Shown here one piece after another: positions 15,509 to 22,368 of a DNA stretch of 64,000 nt; the first letter of the stretch is position 1; every line of letters begins with the position of its first letter. The notes under the pieces were generated by a model that was not told the DNA's origin, made no database searches, and saw nothing but the letters and a program-made list of their open reading frames with translations. Made by a program: the position numbers and the translations under genes. This DNA comes from Synechococcus sp. AG-686-F08. GTDB lineage: Bacteria; Cyanobacteriota; Cyanobacteriia; PCC-6307; Cyanobiaceae. The stretch lies in contig QCVQ01000003.1 of NCBI GenBank assembly GCA_003210315.1, positions 1 to 64,000 on the forward strand, given 5' to 3'.

Positions 15509-16858
15509 ATGGGTAAATCTTCAACTACTGCAATCTTCAAGGAAAAGCTATTAAAAAAGCATTCTCATATAGTCCTTCTTGGAGAATACGTAGCAGCAAA
15601 AGAAAAAGTAAAGTGCCGATGCGATTCTTGTGGGAATATATGGGATACTTCTACGCCAGATAATTTACTTCGGGCGACAAAGTATGGGTGCCCTGAATGT
15701 GCTAAGAGGGCTCGCAATCAGGATTGGCAATCTGAAATTAGAGTCTGGCTTAATACATTTCGAAAGGATATTGTTCTTGATGGCGAGTTGGATAATGCAA
15801 GGTCAAAAACCTGGTTCAAATGCACAAATGAAGAATGCAGTCACCGATGGAAAACTACTTTTCGATCTATTCGAGGGGCGGATTCTGGCTGCCCTGAGTG
15901 TGCAATAAAAAGAAATGCCCAAGCCCTTACTCTTCCGGAAGGTGAATTTCGGGAATGGCTTTCTGCGAATCGACCTTATAGCGAACTTGTGAAATATTCA
16001 AGCTCTAGCGAAGAAGCAACTTTCAAGTGCTTAAATCCGAATCATGAAAGTGACAATCTAATATATTCCCAAGTGCCTGAGGTGATGAGACTGCAAGGGC
16101 GTGGACTGCACGGATGCCAGCAATGTGGATGGACTGAGAATGGTAAGCAATTTGTTGCAGATGAAAAAGAAAAACGTAACTGGATGGAGAAAAATAAGCC
16201 GACAATAATTATGGGAGATAACTATGTTGACACGAAAACTCGCTGCACATTTACATGCACTATTTGTGACTACTCTTGGGATACACAAATTGCGGTATTC
16301 ACCAATAATGATGCTGGTTGCCCAAGTTGCGCTGGCGTTGCTCGCGTCACCGAAGAGGAGTTCAAAGAGAGGCTTCTAGAGGTATCTAAAGGCAGTGTTC
16401 AGATTGATAGTGATTATCATGGATATGGACATAAAACCTGGTTTAAGTGCTTAAAAACTAGTTGTGGTCATCGTTGGGAAATTCAACCGGTGAGGCTTAC
16501 TAGTGCTAGCCCAACAGGTTGCCCTGCCTGCACGCCAAGCGGATTTAATCCCGACAAACCAGCTTGGTTTTATTTGATGCACAAATCACATGAGCAGCAA
16601 ATCGGTATCAGTAATAATCCTATCCAAAGATTGTCGACACATTATCGAGATGGATGGTCACTAATTGAGGTTCGTGGTCCTGGCTATGGAGGGAATGTTC
16701 TTCACTTTGAAAGATGTATCAAGAAGTGGTTGAGAGAAGAAATTGGACTGGTTGAGGGTAAGCTTGAAAATTGGTCAACTATTGATTTGCAAGTCAGTAG
16801 CATAGCTGAATTAGCAAAAAGATCTGATACTGAAAATCTATTAACTTTACTAGAATGA
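15509..16858 (+). CDS. Five-zinc-ribbon protein with C-terminal GIY-YIG-like domain
   Basis: A 449-residue protein. Five treble-clef/zinc-ribbon repeats occur in order, each with a first Cys pair, a W-x-T/W-x-I strand and a GCPxC end: Cys38/41-61/64, 105/110-128/131, 174-203/206 (third one degenerate, with His179), 250/253-271/274 and 314/319-338/341. They fit the DUF4379-type 'probable zinc-ribbon' family. The C-terminus (FYLMHKSHEQQIGISNNPIQRLSTH, from about 354) looks like a variant GIY-YIG nuclease core: FYL and IGIS replace the usual G-I-Y/Y-I-G strands and R374 sits where the catalytic Arg is expected. Such proteins resemble free-standing homing or defence nucleases. It stands alone with its own GGGGAT box. 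Confidence 0.7.
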   Translation: MGKSSTTAIFKEKLLKKHSHIVLLGEYVAAKEKVKCRCDSCGNIWDTSTPDNLLRATKYGCPECAKRARNQDWQSEIRVWLNTFRKDIVLDGELDNARSKTWFKCTNEECSHRWKTTFRSIRGADSGCPECAIKRNAQALTLPEGEFREWLSANRPYSELVKYSSSSEEATFKCLNPNHESDNLIYSQVPEVMRLQGRGLHGCQQCGWTENGKQFVADEKEKRNWMEKNKPTIIMGDNYVDTKTRCTFTCTICDYSWDTQIAVFTNNDAGCPSCAGVARVTEEEFKERLLEVSKGSVQIDSDYHGYGHKTWFKCLKTSCGHRWEIQPVRLTSASPTGCPACTPSGFNPDKPAWFYLMHKSHEQQIGISNNPIQRLSTHYRDGWSLIEVRGPGYGGNVLHFERCIKKWLREEIGLVEGKLENWSTIDLQVSSIAELAKRSDTENLLTLLE

Positions 16859-16941
16859 TTCGTTCGGTTAATTGGCTTGATCTTTTCTGATTGCAGATGG
16901 CAGTCGAGGGCTCATAGTCAGATCCATAAAACTTGATTCTT

Positions 16942-17307
16942 ATGGCACGCACCACTTACAAAGAACGTCAGAAACGTCGTCATAGAGCTGCTGAACTGCT
17001 CGCTGAAGGTTTATGTCCTGCTGATGCTGCGTCACGCCTGACAGCGGAGTGGGGGTGCAGTCGTCGAACAAGCCTTAGGGACATAGATATTGGTCAGGAT
17101 GCGTTGTTAGAGAGCATCGACTCTCAAACGCATGCGCAATTAGCTGCATGGTGTGTGGCGTCTTATGCACGACTGATGAACAAGGCTGAGAAGGCACACC
17201 AATACGGTGCAGCGATTGGTGCATTGAACGGGTTGGTGAGATTGGTTGTGGAGCCGCAGATGCAGATCGCTAATAAGCGGACTTTCAATGGCAGCTCTAG
17301 GTACTGA
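16942..17307 (+). CDS. Terminase small-subunit-like protein, second paralogue
   Basis: A 121-residue helical protein starting MARTTYKERQKRRHRAAELL. The first half has an HTH-like pattern (LCPADAASRLTAEWGCSRRTS) and the second (QLAAWCVASYARLMNKAEKA...GAAIGALNGLVRLV) matches the C-terminal half of the 11304 protein. I use ATG 16942 rather than an in-frame ATT/ATG two or three codons earlier, because MAR... is shared with the 11304 start (MARATA). No GGGGAT box precedes it. The gap 17308-17552 shows no gene beyond the box-free leader of the next one. Confidence 0.5.
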   Translation: MARTTYKERQKRRHRAAELLAEGLCPADAASRLTAEWGCSRRTSLRDIDIGQDALLESIDSQTHAQLAAWCVASYARLMNKAEKAHQYGAAIGALNGLVRLVVEPQMQIANKRTFNGSSRY

Positions 17308-17552
17308 TCTTCATCGCTCTTCAAGGCTTTTAGGCCACGGTCTGGGCCACAGAAACCTGCGACGAGGAAACTGAGGCCAGTAGTGGCAATGGATCTGCTG
17401 GTGTCGACCATCTGCAACACAGGCAGTCAGTCAGGCCGGTCGGCCTTTCCAGTACGGGTCGTCCTCCCCAGAACCCCCAGGGTTGATGACTCATGGGAAG
17501 TAATTTCTGCTGATGCTCTGCGCTGCAGCGGGTCTGCTGCCATCCTTGGCGC

Positions 17553-17825
17553 ATGCTCAAGAACTTCAAGCAAGGCTTAGGTATCGGGGTCGGAGTTGCC
17601 GCTGGCATCGCCCTGTTTGGCTTTGGAGCGGTTTGCTTGAAGGAGCTGCCCCTCAGATTTCAGTGGGCGGCCTACAACTTCAGGCTCAGCGACCTTGAGA
17701 TCAAGAGGAACTGTCCCAGTCCCTCAGTCCAGTGCCGCAGCTTCGACAAAAGAGTTAAAGACTCGATCCAGGGGTTTTTCGCATCCAGCCAAGAGCTGGA
17801 GTGGATCAAACCAGTGCTGAAGTGA
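17553..17825 (+). CDS. Small membrane-anchored protein
   Basis: A 90-residue protein with one N-terminal span (GIGVGVAAGIALFGFGAVCL) and a periplasmic or cytoplasmic tail of about 60 residues with two Cys (KRNCPS, VQCRS). The 18 bp before and including its ATG (TGCCATCCTTGGCGCATG) recur exactly in front of the next gene at 17849, so the translation start has been copied. Function unknown. Confidence 0.5.
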   Translation: MLKNFKQGLGIGVGVAAGIALFGFGAVCLKELPLRFQWAAYNFRLSDLEIKRNCPSPSVQCRSFDKRVKDSIQGFFASSQELEWIKPVLK

Positions 17826-17848
17826 TTTCCCGTTGCCATCCTTGGCGC

Positions 17849-18175
17849 ATGAGAAAGCTCCTGCTCCTCCTGCCGCTGTTGTTCATTGCTGGCTGTGGCA
17901 AATAAGGCTCCTATGCGGAGGCGGCTTCAGCTTGCAACTCATGGAGATTTGAAAAGGGCAGGATCGACATCGCCAACTCCGTTCACAGCAAGGCGAAGAC
18001 CATTCCAATTCGGCTTTGTATGAACGAAGACGTCACCAGACAAATCCTTGGATATGAGTACCCCAAGGCAGAAGCAACCACGACCTACATCCGTAAAAGT
18101 GGCACCGGACTCGTCAACGAAAACGGCAACGTCTTGCCGACCCTCAGAGTGATCGCCAAGCGGTTCAAGTACTGA
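17849..18175 (+). pseudogene. Lipoprotein gene interrupted just after its lipobox
   Basis: The ATG frame gives a textbook lipoprotein signal (MRKLLLLLPLLFIAGCGK) and then TAA at 17903-17905. The same frame is open for a further 90 codons to TGA at 18173, encoding GSYAEAASACNSWRFEKG..., a typical small mature lipoprotein body. A single base change of a sense codon to TAA explains the break. The start context is the duplicated 18-bp segment shared with 17553. Confidence 0.6.
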
Positions 18176-18190
18176 TCAGCGCCACCGGAA

Positions 18191-18373
18191 CTAAACGTCG
18201 ATCACATTTGGTTCGGTGCCTTCCTCAAGAGCAGCGAGATGCTCCCTGATCTGAGCCATCTGCTTTAACTGACGACCCCTGATGGATTCGAACACTGGAC
18301 CGTTTGCGCGAGCAGCTAGCTGGTTGTCAGGCTGTTTTGCTTCTTGGCGGCTAATGCGGATCGTCTTCACCAC
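18191..18373 (-). CDS. Small hypothetical protein at the end of the replication-like operon
   Basis: A 60-residue charged helical protein, MVKTIRISRQEAKQPDNQLA.... It overlaps the end of the RecA-fold ATPase gene by 23 bases in another frame and ends the minus-strand gene run that starts at 20598. Function unknown. Confidence 0.45.
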   Translation of the reverse strand: MVKTIRISRQEAKQPDNQLAARANGPVFESIRGRQLKQMAQIREHLAALEEGTEPNVIDV

Positions 18374-19409
18374 TTAGTACCGAAACAACAGGTTTAAGGG
18401 GTGTGTGCGTGGCACAGGAAAAATCACCAACGCCGTAGACGAAGGCAGGTCTACCCCGCCTTGGCGGGCCATTTGACGGCTTGTGATGGCGCTGCAGTTT
18501 GCCCTGGGTGAACAGGTCAACACAGCAAACGCGGATGTATTCCTCATCTGCTGCAAGAGCCTTGGTGAGGTCAGCAATCGAGCAGTAGCCGTGATGTGTG
18601 ACATGGCTCAGGATCCGATCTGAAAGCCGTTGCCGAACACCTGGCAGCTGCTGTTCCTGGTCCTCAATCAACCACCAATCAAAAGATTCAGGCTCACGAT
18701 CCAGCAGCCATTTAGTGCCCTCTTTGATGTTCCGTTTACCCAAGGCATGCAGGCTGAAGTACTGACCTGCCGGAGCCAAGCCCCAGCAGTCTTGAACTGC
18801 GGCGCTGATGGTTCCAAGCCCAGCGATGTCATCCCACTGCACTGTCTGACGACGCTGCCGAACACCATTGCCGTCCTTTGGAGCCTTGATGAGGTGTGCA
18901 GTCATCAGGATCAAGACGCCAGCATCAACCGCGGCCTTGTTCAACTCGTAGAGCAGGTCCACAAGTTCAGAATCAACCGTCCGTCTGTTCTCACTGCACA
19001 AAACAGTGGTCAAAGAGTCGATGCAGATTGCGTCGTACTGCTTTGACTCGATGGCCTTTAAGAGCAGTTCAACTGGGAATGGCTCTTTTGGATAGATGAC
19101 ATCCCAGTTTTGCTTGAGTTCTTGCTGCCTGTAGACAGCCTGAGCATGCTCTTTAGGCTCGTCGCCTTGGATCAAGAGGCACCTGCCCTTGGTGACTTTG
19201 AAAGCACCAAGGAAATCAACACCTTCTTCGATCGCCTCAAGGAACCGATTTACCAGCGTGGTCTTGCCGGTGCCACGTTCAGCAGCCAGAAGAACAATGC
19301 CACTGACAGCAATCAGGAAGACCCGCCAGATTTTTCCTAGTTCTTGCACACACCCCTGAGCACGCTTTTCGATCAGGTCATCAAGGGGGTTGAAGTCGTA
19401 TTCGCTCAT
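18351..19409 (-). CDS. RecA-fold AAA ATPase (RepA/DnaB-like helicase or replication ATPase)
   Basis: A 352-residue protein. I use ATG 19409 (MSEYDFNPL) because it overlaps the stop of the upstream gene by 4 bases (ATGA); the longer frame starts at 19418. Walker A is AERGTGKTT (Lys49) and Walker B is YDAICIDSLTTV (Asp131), with ILMTAHL (sensor-like) after it: the AAA_25/RepA hexameric helicase pattern. Residues about 265-320 look like a winged-helix domain (ILSHVTHHGYCSIADLTKAL). Such ATPases drive replication of plasmids and integrative elements. The position after the zinc protein gene supports a replication role. The N-terminal QELGKIWRVFLIAVSG is slightly odd for the family. Confidence 0.75.
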   Translation of the reverse strand: MSEYDFNPLDDLIEKRAQGCVQELGKIWRVFLIAVSGIVLLAAERGTGKTTLVNRFLEAIEEGVDFLGAFKVTKGRCLLIQGDEPKEHAQAVYRQQELKQNWDVIYPKEPFPVELLLKAIESKQYDAICIDSLTTVLCSENRRTVDSELVDLLYELNKAAVDAGVLILMTAHLIKAPKDGNGVRQRRQTVQWDDIAGLGTISAAVQDCWGLAPAGQYFSLHALGKRNIKEGTKWLLDREPESFDWWLIEDQEQQLPGVRQRLSDRILSHVTHHGYCSIADLTKALAADEEYIRVCCVDLFTQGKLQRHHKPSNGPPRRGRPAFVYGVGDFSCATHTPLKPVVSVLSGEDDPH

Positions 19410-20116
19410 GACAGCCACCCGTTGAGTTCAGGGCAGCCGAGATCGTTTTTGCGGAAGCAATCAACGTCACGGCGTTGATACCGCAAGGTCTTCAGCTTGT
19501 GCTGCACGGCAATGACAAACCGCCGGTATTTGGCGTTGTGCCTGGCGGCATCAAACAACAGCGGCAGCAGCTGATCACCGTTGTATTCCGCCCGATAGAT
19601 GGCCTTGAAGTAGTGGCGCAGCTCATCAGGACTGCACAGTTCAAACTCAGGGCATGCCATTGCCTCGCGCCATTCAGCAATGAACTGAGGAAGCAGCCTT
19701 CGCCACCTGGTGCTGACGTGACGTTTTGGTTTTGGCCTTTGTTTGCAGCGTTGATCTGCTGGCGGCCATGGCTTGAAAAGCTTGCAAGCACCGGTGTGAA
19801 CACAGTTGGTGCGATGCAAGAACCACGTTTGACCATGCCAAGGGAATTGATCCGCCAGCGGTGAGTTGTGGCAGAACACCGTGGCGTCATTGAAGGCGCA
19901 GTCTTGGTCTTTGGTTCGACCACAGGCGCAGGGGTTGCGCCGACTGGAACGAGTGAGCTTCTGCTCTAACTTCCGCCCTAAATGGTGATTTGTGGGTCTA
20001 GACCTATTTGTCGTGCCAACCGATTTAGATGCACTGACAACCTGCATAGGCAGCAGGGTTTCACTTAACCTTGAGGTAACACGGGCCTCATGGCTGCTCA
20101 ATTTTTGGGCAGTCAT
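19406..20116 (-). CDS. Zinc-finger protein of the replication-like operon (possible primase-like)
   Basis: A 236-residue basic protein. Residues about 62-110 hold a Cys/His-rich region (CACGRTKDQDC, HGQTWFLHRTNCVHTGAC) that probably binds zinc. The C-terminal half is rich in Arg, Tyr and helices (ELRHYFKAIYRAEYNGDQLLP). It ends by 4-base overlap with the ATPase gene and starts 3 bp after the HTH gene, so the three form one operon. I do not recognise a primase active site, so 'primase-like' rests on gene order alone. Confidence 0.55.
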   Translation of the reverse strand: MTAQKLSSHEARVTSRLSETLLPMQVVSASKSVGTTNRSRPTNHHLGRKLEQKLTRSSRRNPCACGRTKDQDCAFNDATVFCHNSPLADQFPWHGQTWFLHRTNCVHTGACKLFKPWPPADQRCKQRPKPKRHVSTRWRRLLPQFIAEWREAMACPEFELCSPDELRHYFKAIYRAEYNGDQLLPLLFDAARHNAKYRRFVIAVQHKLKTLRYQRRDVDCFRKNDLGCPELNGWLS

Positions 20117-20119
20117 TTT

Positions 20120-20395
20120 TTATACCCCCGCCAACTTCCGAAGTTGCTGCGCGGTGGTCGCCGTATTCATCTGACGAAGCTGGCCACGCTTGTGCAGCAG
20201 CTCCTGAATACGATCAACGCGCCAACGAATTGAGGCGTTACTTGAATCACCGAGGAAATAATGTTCACCGGCGACTAGGAAGCCACCATGGGTGTCTCGT
20301 TTTCGCTTCAGGTAGCTTTCGCTGACTTGAAGAAACTCTGCTGCATCTGGGGTCCGTAACAACAAGGGAAACGCTCCTGACGTATCCCCATGCAC
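20120..20395 (-). CDS. Helix-turn-helix protein (excisionase/MerR-like)
   Basis: A 91-residue protein. The first 60 residues read LLRTPDAAEFLQVSESYLKRKRD...HYFLGDSSNASIRWRVDRIQELL, the pattern of winged-HTH excisionase-type proteins (HTH_17: two helices, a wing with an IRW strand, then a helix). Together with the recombinase close by, it is the likely directionality factor. The ATG lies inside the 20308-20598 frame, overlapping by 88 bases, so its true start may be lower. Confidence 0.6.
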   Translation of the reverse strand: MHGDTSGAFPLLLRTPDAAEFLQVSESYLKRKRDTHGGFLVAGEHYFLGDSSNASIRWRVDRIQELLHKRGQLRQMNTATTAQQLRKLAGV

Positions 20396-20598
20396 TGAGC
20401 AATGACCTGCACATAGCGAGGGAACTGGGTGAAGTCCCAGAGCATGTTGGGGTGCTTGTTAGCGACTAGGCATTGCAAGTTGGCCTCAACTTCAGGCACG
20501 CTAAGTTCTCCACACGGAACTCTGATCACAACACTGTGACCATTGACGGTGGCTTGCTTTCCCCGAGCTTTTTGCGAACGCGTTACCTTACGAGTCAT
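20308..20598 (-). CDS. Hypothetical protein at the head of the operon
   Basis: A 96-residue protein, basic at the start (MTRKVTRSQKARGKQ) with a β-rich middle (HSVVIRVPCGELSVPEVEANL). The last quarter overlaps the HTH gene in another frame and looks less protein-like, so the real protein may be shorter or joined by frameshift. It is the first gene of the minus-strand run ending at 18191. Confidence 0.45.
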   Translation of the reverse strand: MTRKVTRSQKARGKQATVNGHSVVIRVPCGELSVPEVEANLQCLVANKHPNMLWDFTQFPRYVQVIAQCMGIRQERFPCCYGPQMQQSFFKSAKAT

Positions 20599-20617
20599 TG
20601 ATGCATGAGGGTGTTTA

Positions 20618-20817
20618 TTACCTCATCCCGCTAGACGCTAAATGCGAATCGGCCATGCTCGGGGAGAGCAGTTATGACGGGGGCCTGGTATCACCCAGCC
20701 GTTGTCCGTCAGATGTGATGCTGTGATCATATTGATTCAATCTGCGGTTGTCAACTACAGCCAGCCACAGCAGAGTGATGCACTGTTGGTATACCAACGG
20801 CATACCATTTACCTCAT
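20618..20817. promoter_or_regulatory. Control region between recombinase and replication operon
   Basis: This region of about 220 bp holds no gene. It contains GTTGGTATACCAAC (20785-20798), a perfect 14-bp palindrome, and two direct TTACCTCAT words (20618 and 20809). It sits upstream of the minus-strand operon beginning at 20598 and just beyond the 3' end of the recombinase, a natural place for an operator. Confidence 0.45.
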
Positions 20818-20820
20818 TTT

Positions 20821-22089
20821 TCAGTTACCGACAGCTACTAATCCTTCGTTATATCGATCAACTGCCGCTTCCAGACTGGCTTCATCAACCCACGAGCCGT
20901 AGTTCTTCAGATGCACCGCAGTTGTGTGACCCATAAGTGCAGCTGCTTGCCTAACATGCAAACCATTATTTGAGCAAACGTGACAGCGCCAGGCCCAAGA
21001 ATGTCGAAGGCTATAAGGCGTGATGTCTGGATTACTCAGAACCAAATGCTTCCAAGGCTCATAACGATTCAGCAGCTGCCCAAACGAATGACCGACCTGT
21101 TGGAACGTGCCCTTAACTTCCACCTTTTCAATCTCATTTGCGATGGCAGTTGGCAACTTCACCAAGCCGCTGGAATAGAGCTTGAGCAAGCGTTTGCCTT
21201 CACCCTCACGGCCAGCAATGTCCAACGGCAAGCAACGCCGTGGTGACTTTGCTTTCTGAGCCAACGTCGCTGCATTTCTTTTGACGTGACCGGCATAAAG
21301 CTTGTCCCCTTTCACGCTCAATACAGCCAACTCAGCTGGCCTCAAACCAAACAATGCAATTAAGCCAGTCGCCAGACGCAAGTCATGGCGACCATCAGCC
21401 TCCATTTGATCCAATAGCCCAGCTAGCTGTTCTGGTTTGACCGGAGGCGTTAGCCGCTCCTCTGTAGAGGTTGCGGCTACGCCGATCAATTCATTGATGA
21501 ACGCCTTTTCTGGCGGCAACCAACGCTGTGGCGCTCCAGCTTTGATGACGGCGTAAGTCAAAAAAGCGCAGACATCACCCAAGTTTCGTTTCCGGCCCTG
21601 ACCACCTGATGCCATTTGGGTGAAGTGCAACTCAGCGAAACGCTTCAGTAGCGCCCTTGAGTCGCGTGGTTTTGGTCTTGATTCAAGGCAGACCAAAGCG
21701 CGGTCCAATCGCGTTTTCAGGTCAGCCAAAGTTGAACTTCGACGACCCTGTTTGGCTAGCAAATATTCCTCAACGACAGCTGGCCAACCTTGATCTGCGA
21801 TGCCTTTGTTGTCTTCAGGAACGGCAAGTGCCTCAGTATCTAGACGGACCGCTTCAGCAAGGCTGATGTTCCTGCTTTCAACCAACTCACGGCACCGTGT
21901 GACGGCGTTGAGGATCACCACGCTGTTGGTGGCCTTCCATTCAATCGACAGCACCTTGGCCGACTTAGTGCCGTCTTCGTAGACGCGGGTCAGCTTGGCT
22001 TTGCCGGACTGTGCGATGACGTTCCAGCCGCGGCCATGGTTGTCCTTGATCTGTCGCCTGAGCGTTTGTTCCCACTTCTGTGGAGGCAT
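20821..22089 (-). CDS. Tyrosine recombinase / integrase
   Basis: A 422-residue protein. The catalytic residues of the family are all visible: Arg250 (GLRPAEL), Arg362-His363 (SLRHSWAWR), His388 (LMGHTT) and nucleophile Tyr397 (HLKNYGSW). The region around 100-180 is the core-binding (SAM-like) domain and the first about 60 residues include an R-V-Y-E-D-G strand typical of arm-binding domains. It lies 142 bp from the intact tRNA-Ala and reads away from it. The three TTTAGAGCAG-type repeats are upstream of its start, so it probably binds its own promoter region. It mediates insertion at the tRNA 3' end. Confidence 0.93.
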   Translation of the reverse strand: MPPQKWEQTLRRQIKDNHGRGWNVIAQSGKAKLTRVYEDGTKSAKVLSIEWKATNSVVILNAVTRCRELVESRNISLAEAVRLDTEALAVPEDNKGIADQGWPAVVEEYLLAKQGRRSSTLADLKTRLDRALVCLESRPKPRDSRALLKRFAELHFTQMASGGQGRKRNLGDVCAFLTYAVIKAGAPQRWLPPEKAFINELIGVAATSTEERLTPPVKPEQLAGLLDQMEADGRHDLRLATGLIALFGLRPAELAVLSVKGDKLYAGHVKRNAATLAQKAKSPRRCLPLDIAGREGEGKRLLKLYSSGLVKLPTAIANEIEKVEVKGTFQQVGHSFGQLLNRYEPWKHLVLSNPDITPYSLRHSWAWRCHVCSNNGLHVRQAAALMGHTTAVHLKNYGSWVDEASLEAAVDRYNEGLVAVGN

Positions 22090-22103
22090 GACTGCTTCCT
22101 GGG

Positions 22104-22136
22104 TCTAGAGCAGTTCTAGAGCAGAATTTAGAGCAG
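22104..22136 (+). repeat. Arm-type repeats beside the recombinase start
   Basis: Three direct copies of T(C/T)TAGAGCAG start at 22104, 22115 and 22127 (11-12 bp spacing, one helical turn), between the recombinase start and the tRNA. The same word recurs twice at the far end (2197-2217). Confidence 0.7.
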
Positions 22137-22175
22137 AACAGCCCTAACAGGCCGTAGCAGGCTGTAGCCAGGCAA

Positions 22176-22199
22176 CAAAAAAGCGGCCTTGCGACCGCT
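22176..22199 (-). terminator. Terminator downstream of tRNA-Ala
   Basis: AGCGG...CCGCT with an A-run to its left, hence T-run on the minus strand. It lies 33 bp beyond the tRNA 3' end inside the element, so the element appears to supply its own terminator to the tRNA it targets. Confidence 0.55.
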
Positions 22200-22229
22200 G
22201 AAAACCTTGTCTGCGACTGGGATTCAATC

Positions 22230-22282
22230 AATGGAGCCAAGCGGATTCGAACCGCTGACCCCCTGCATGCCATGCAGGTGCT
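22230..22282 (-). repeat. Proximal attachment site within tRNA-Ala
   Basis: Identical 53 bp to 2093-2145. It runs from the base after the tRNA 3' end to the end of the anticodon stem and D-arm junction. It identifies the crossover region used by the recombinase. Confidence 0.92.
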
Positions 22283-22304
22283 CTACCAGCTGAGCTATGG
22301 CCCC
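22232..22304 (-). tRNA. tRNA-Ala (GGC anticodon)
   Basis: The minus strand gives a complete 73-nt cloverleaf: acceptor GGGGCCA...TGGCTCC with discriminator A, D arm AGCTCAGCTGGTAGAGC, anticodon stem-loop CCTGC-ATGGCAT-GCAGG (anticodon GGC) and T arm with GGTTCGAATCC. CCA is not encoded. The element's att repeat restores its 3' half, so the gene stays functional. lexA lies just upstream on the same strand (22369-22986). Confidence 0.95.
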
Positions 22305-22368
22305 ATCAACAACGACAAAGCCCGCAAGCCTTTTCGTTGTCGAGGCGAAGCATACACCGCCACGGAGC

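Larger units (their letters stand above)
2093..22282. mobile_element. tRNA-Ala-integrated genomic element (tycheposon/phage-satellite-like)
   Basis: A 53-bp stretch at 22230-22282, covering the 3' part of tRNA-Ala(GGC), is repeated exactly at 2093-2145. A tyrosine recombinase gene lies 140 bp inside the tRNA end, reading away from it. Direct TTTAGAGCAG-type repeats lie just inside both ends. The interior is AT-richer than the flanks and holds HTH, RecA-fold ATPase, terminase-small-like, HNH and GIY-YIG genes plus many unknown small genes, with no phage capsid or tail genes. This is the layout of tRNA-targeting integrative elements such as the picocyanobacterial tycheposons or phage satellites. 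The boundaries are seen in the sequence. The class name is inference. Confidence 0.85.

Noticed and set aside
15509-16858. Reverse transcriptase or transposase reading of the zinc-ribbon gene
   Set aside because: No RT or DDE motif; repeated Cys pairs and the C-terminal GIY-YIG-like segment explain the sequence better.
22102-22160. CRISPR-like array from the TAGAGCAG repeats
   Set aside because: Repeats are only about 10 bp with 1-2 bp between them and no cas gene is present; they fit recombinase arm sites.
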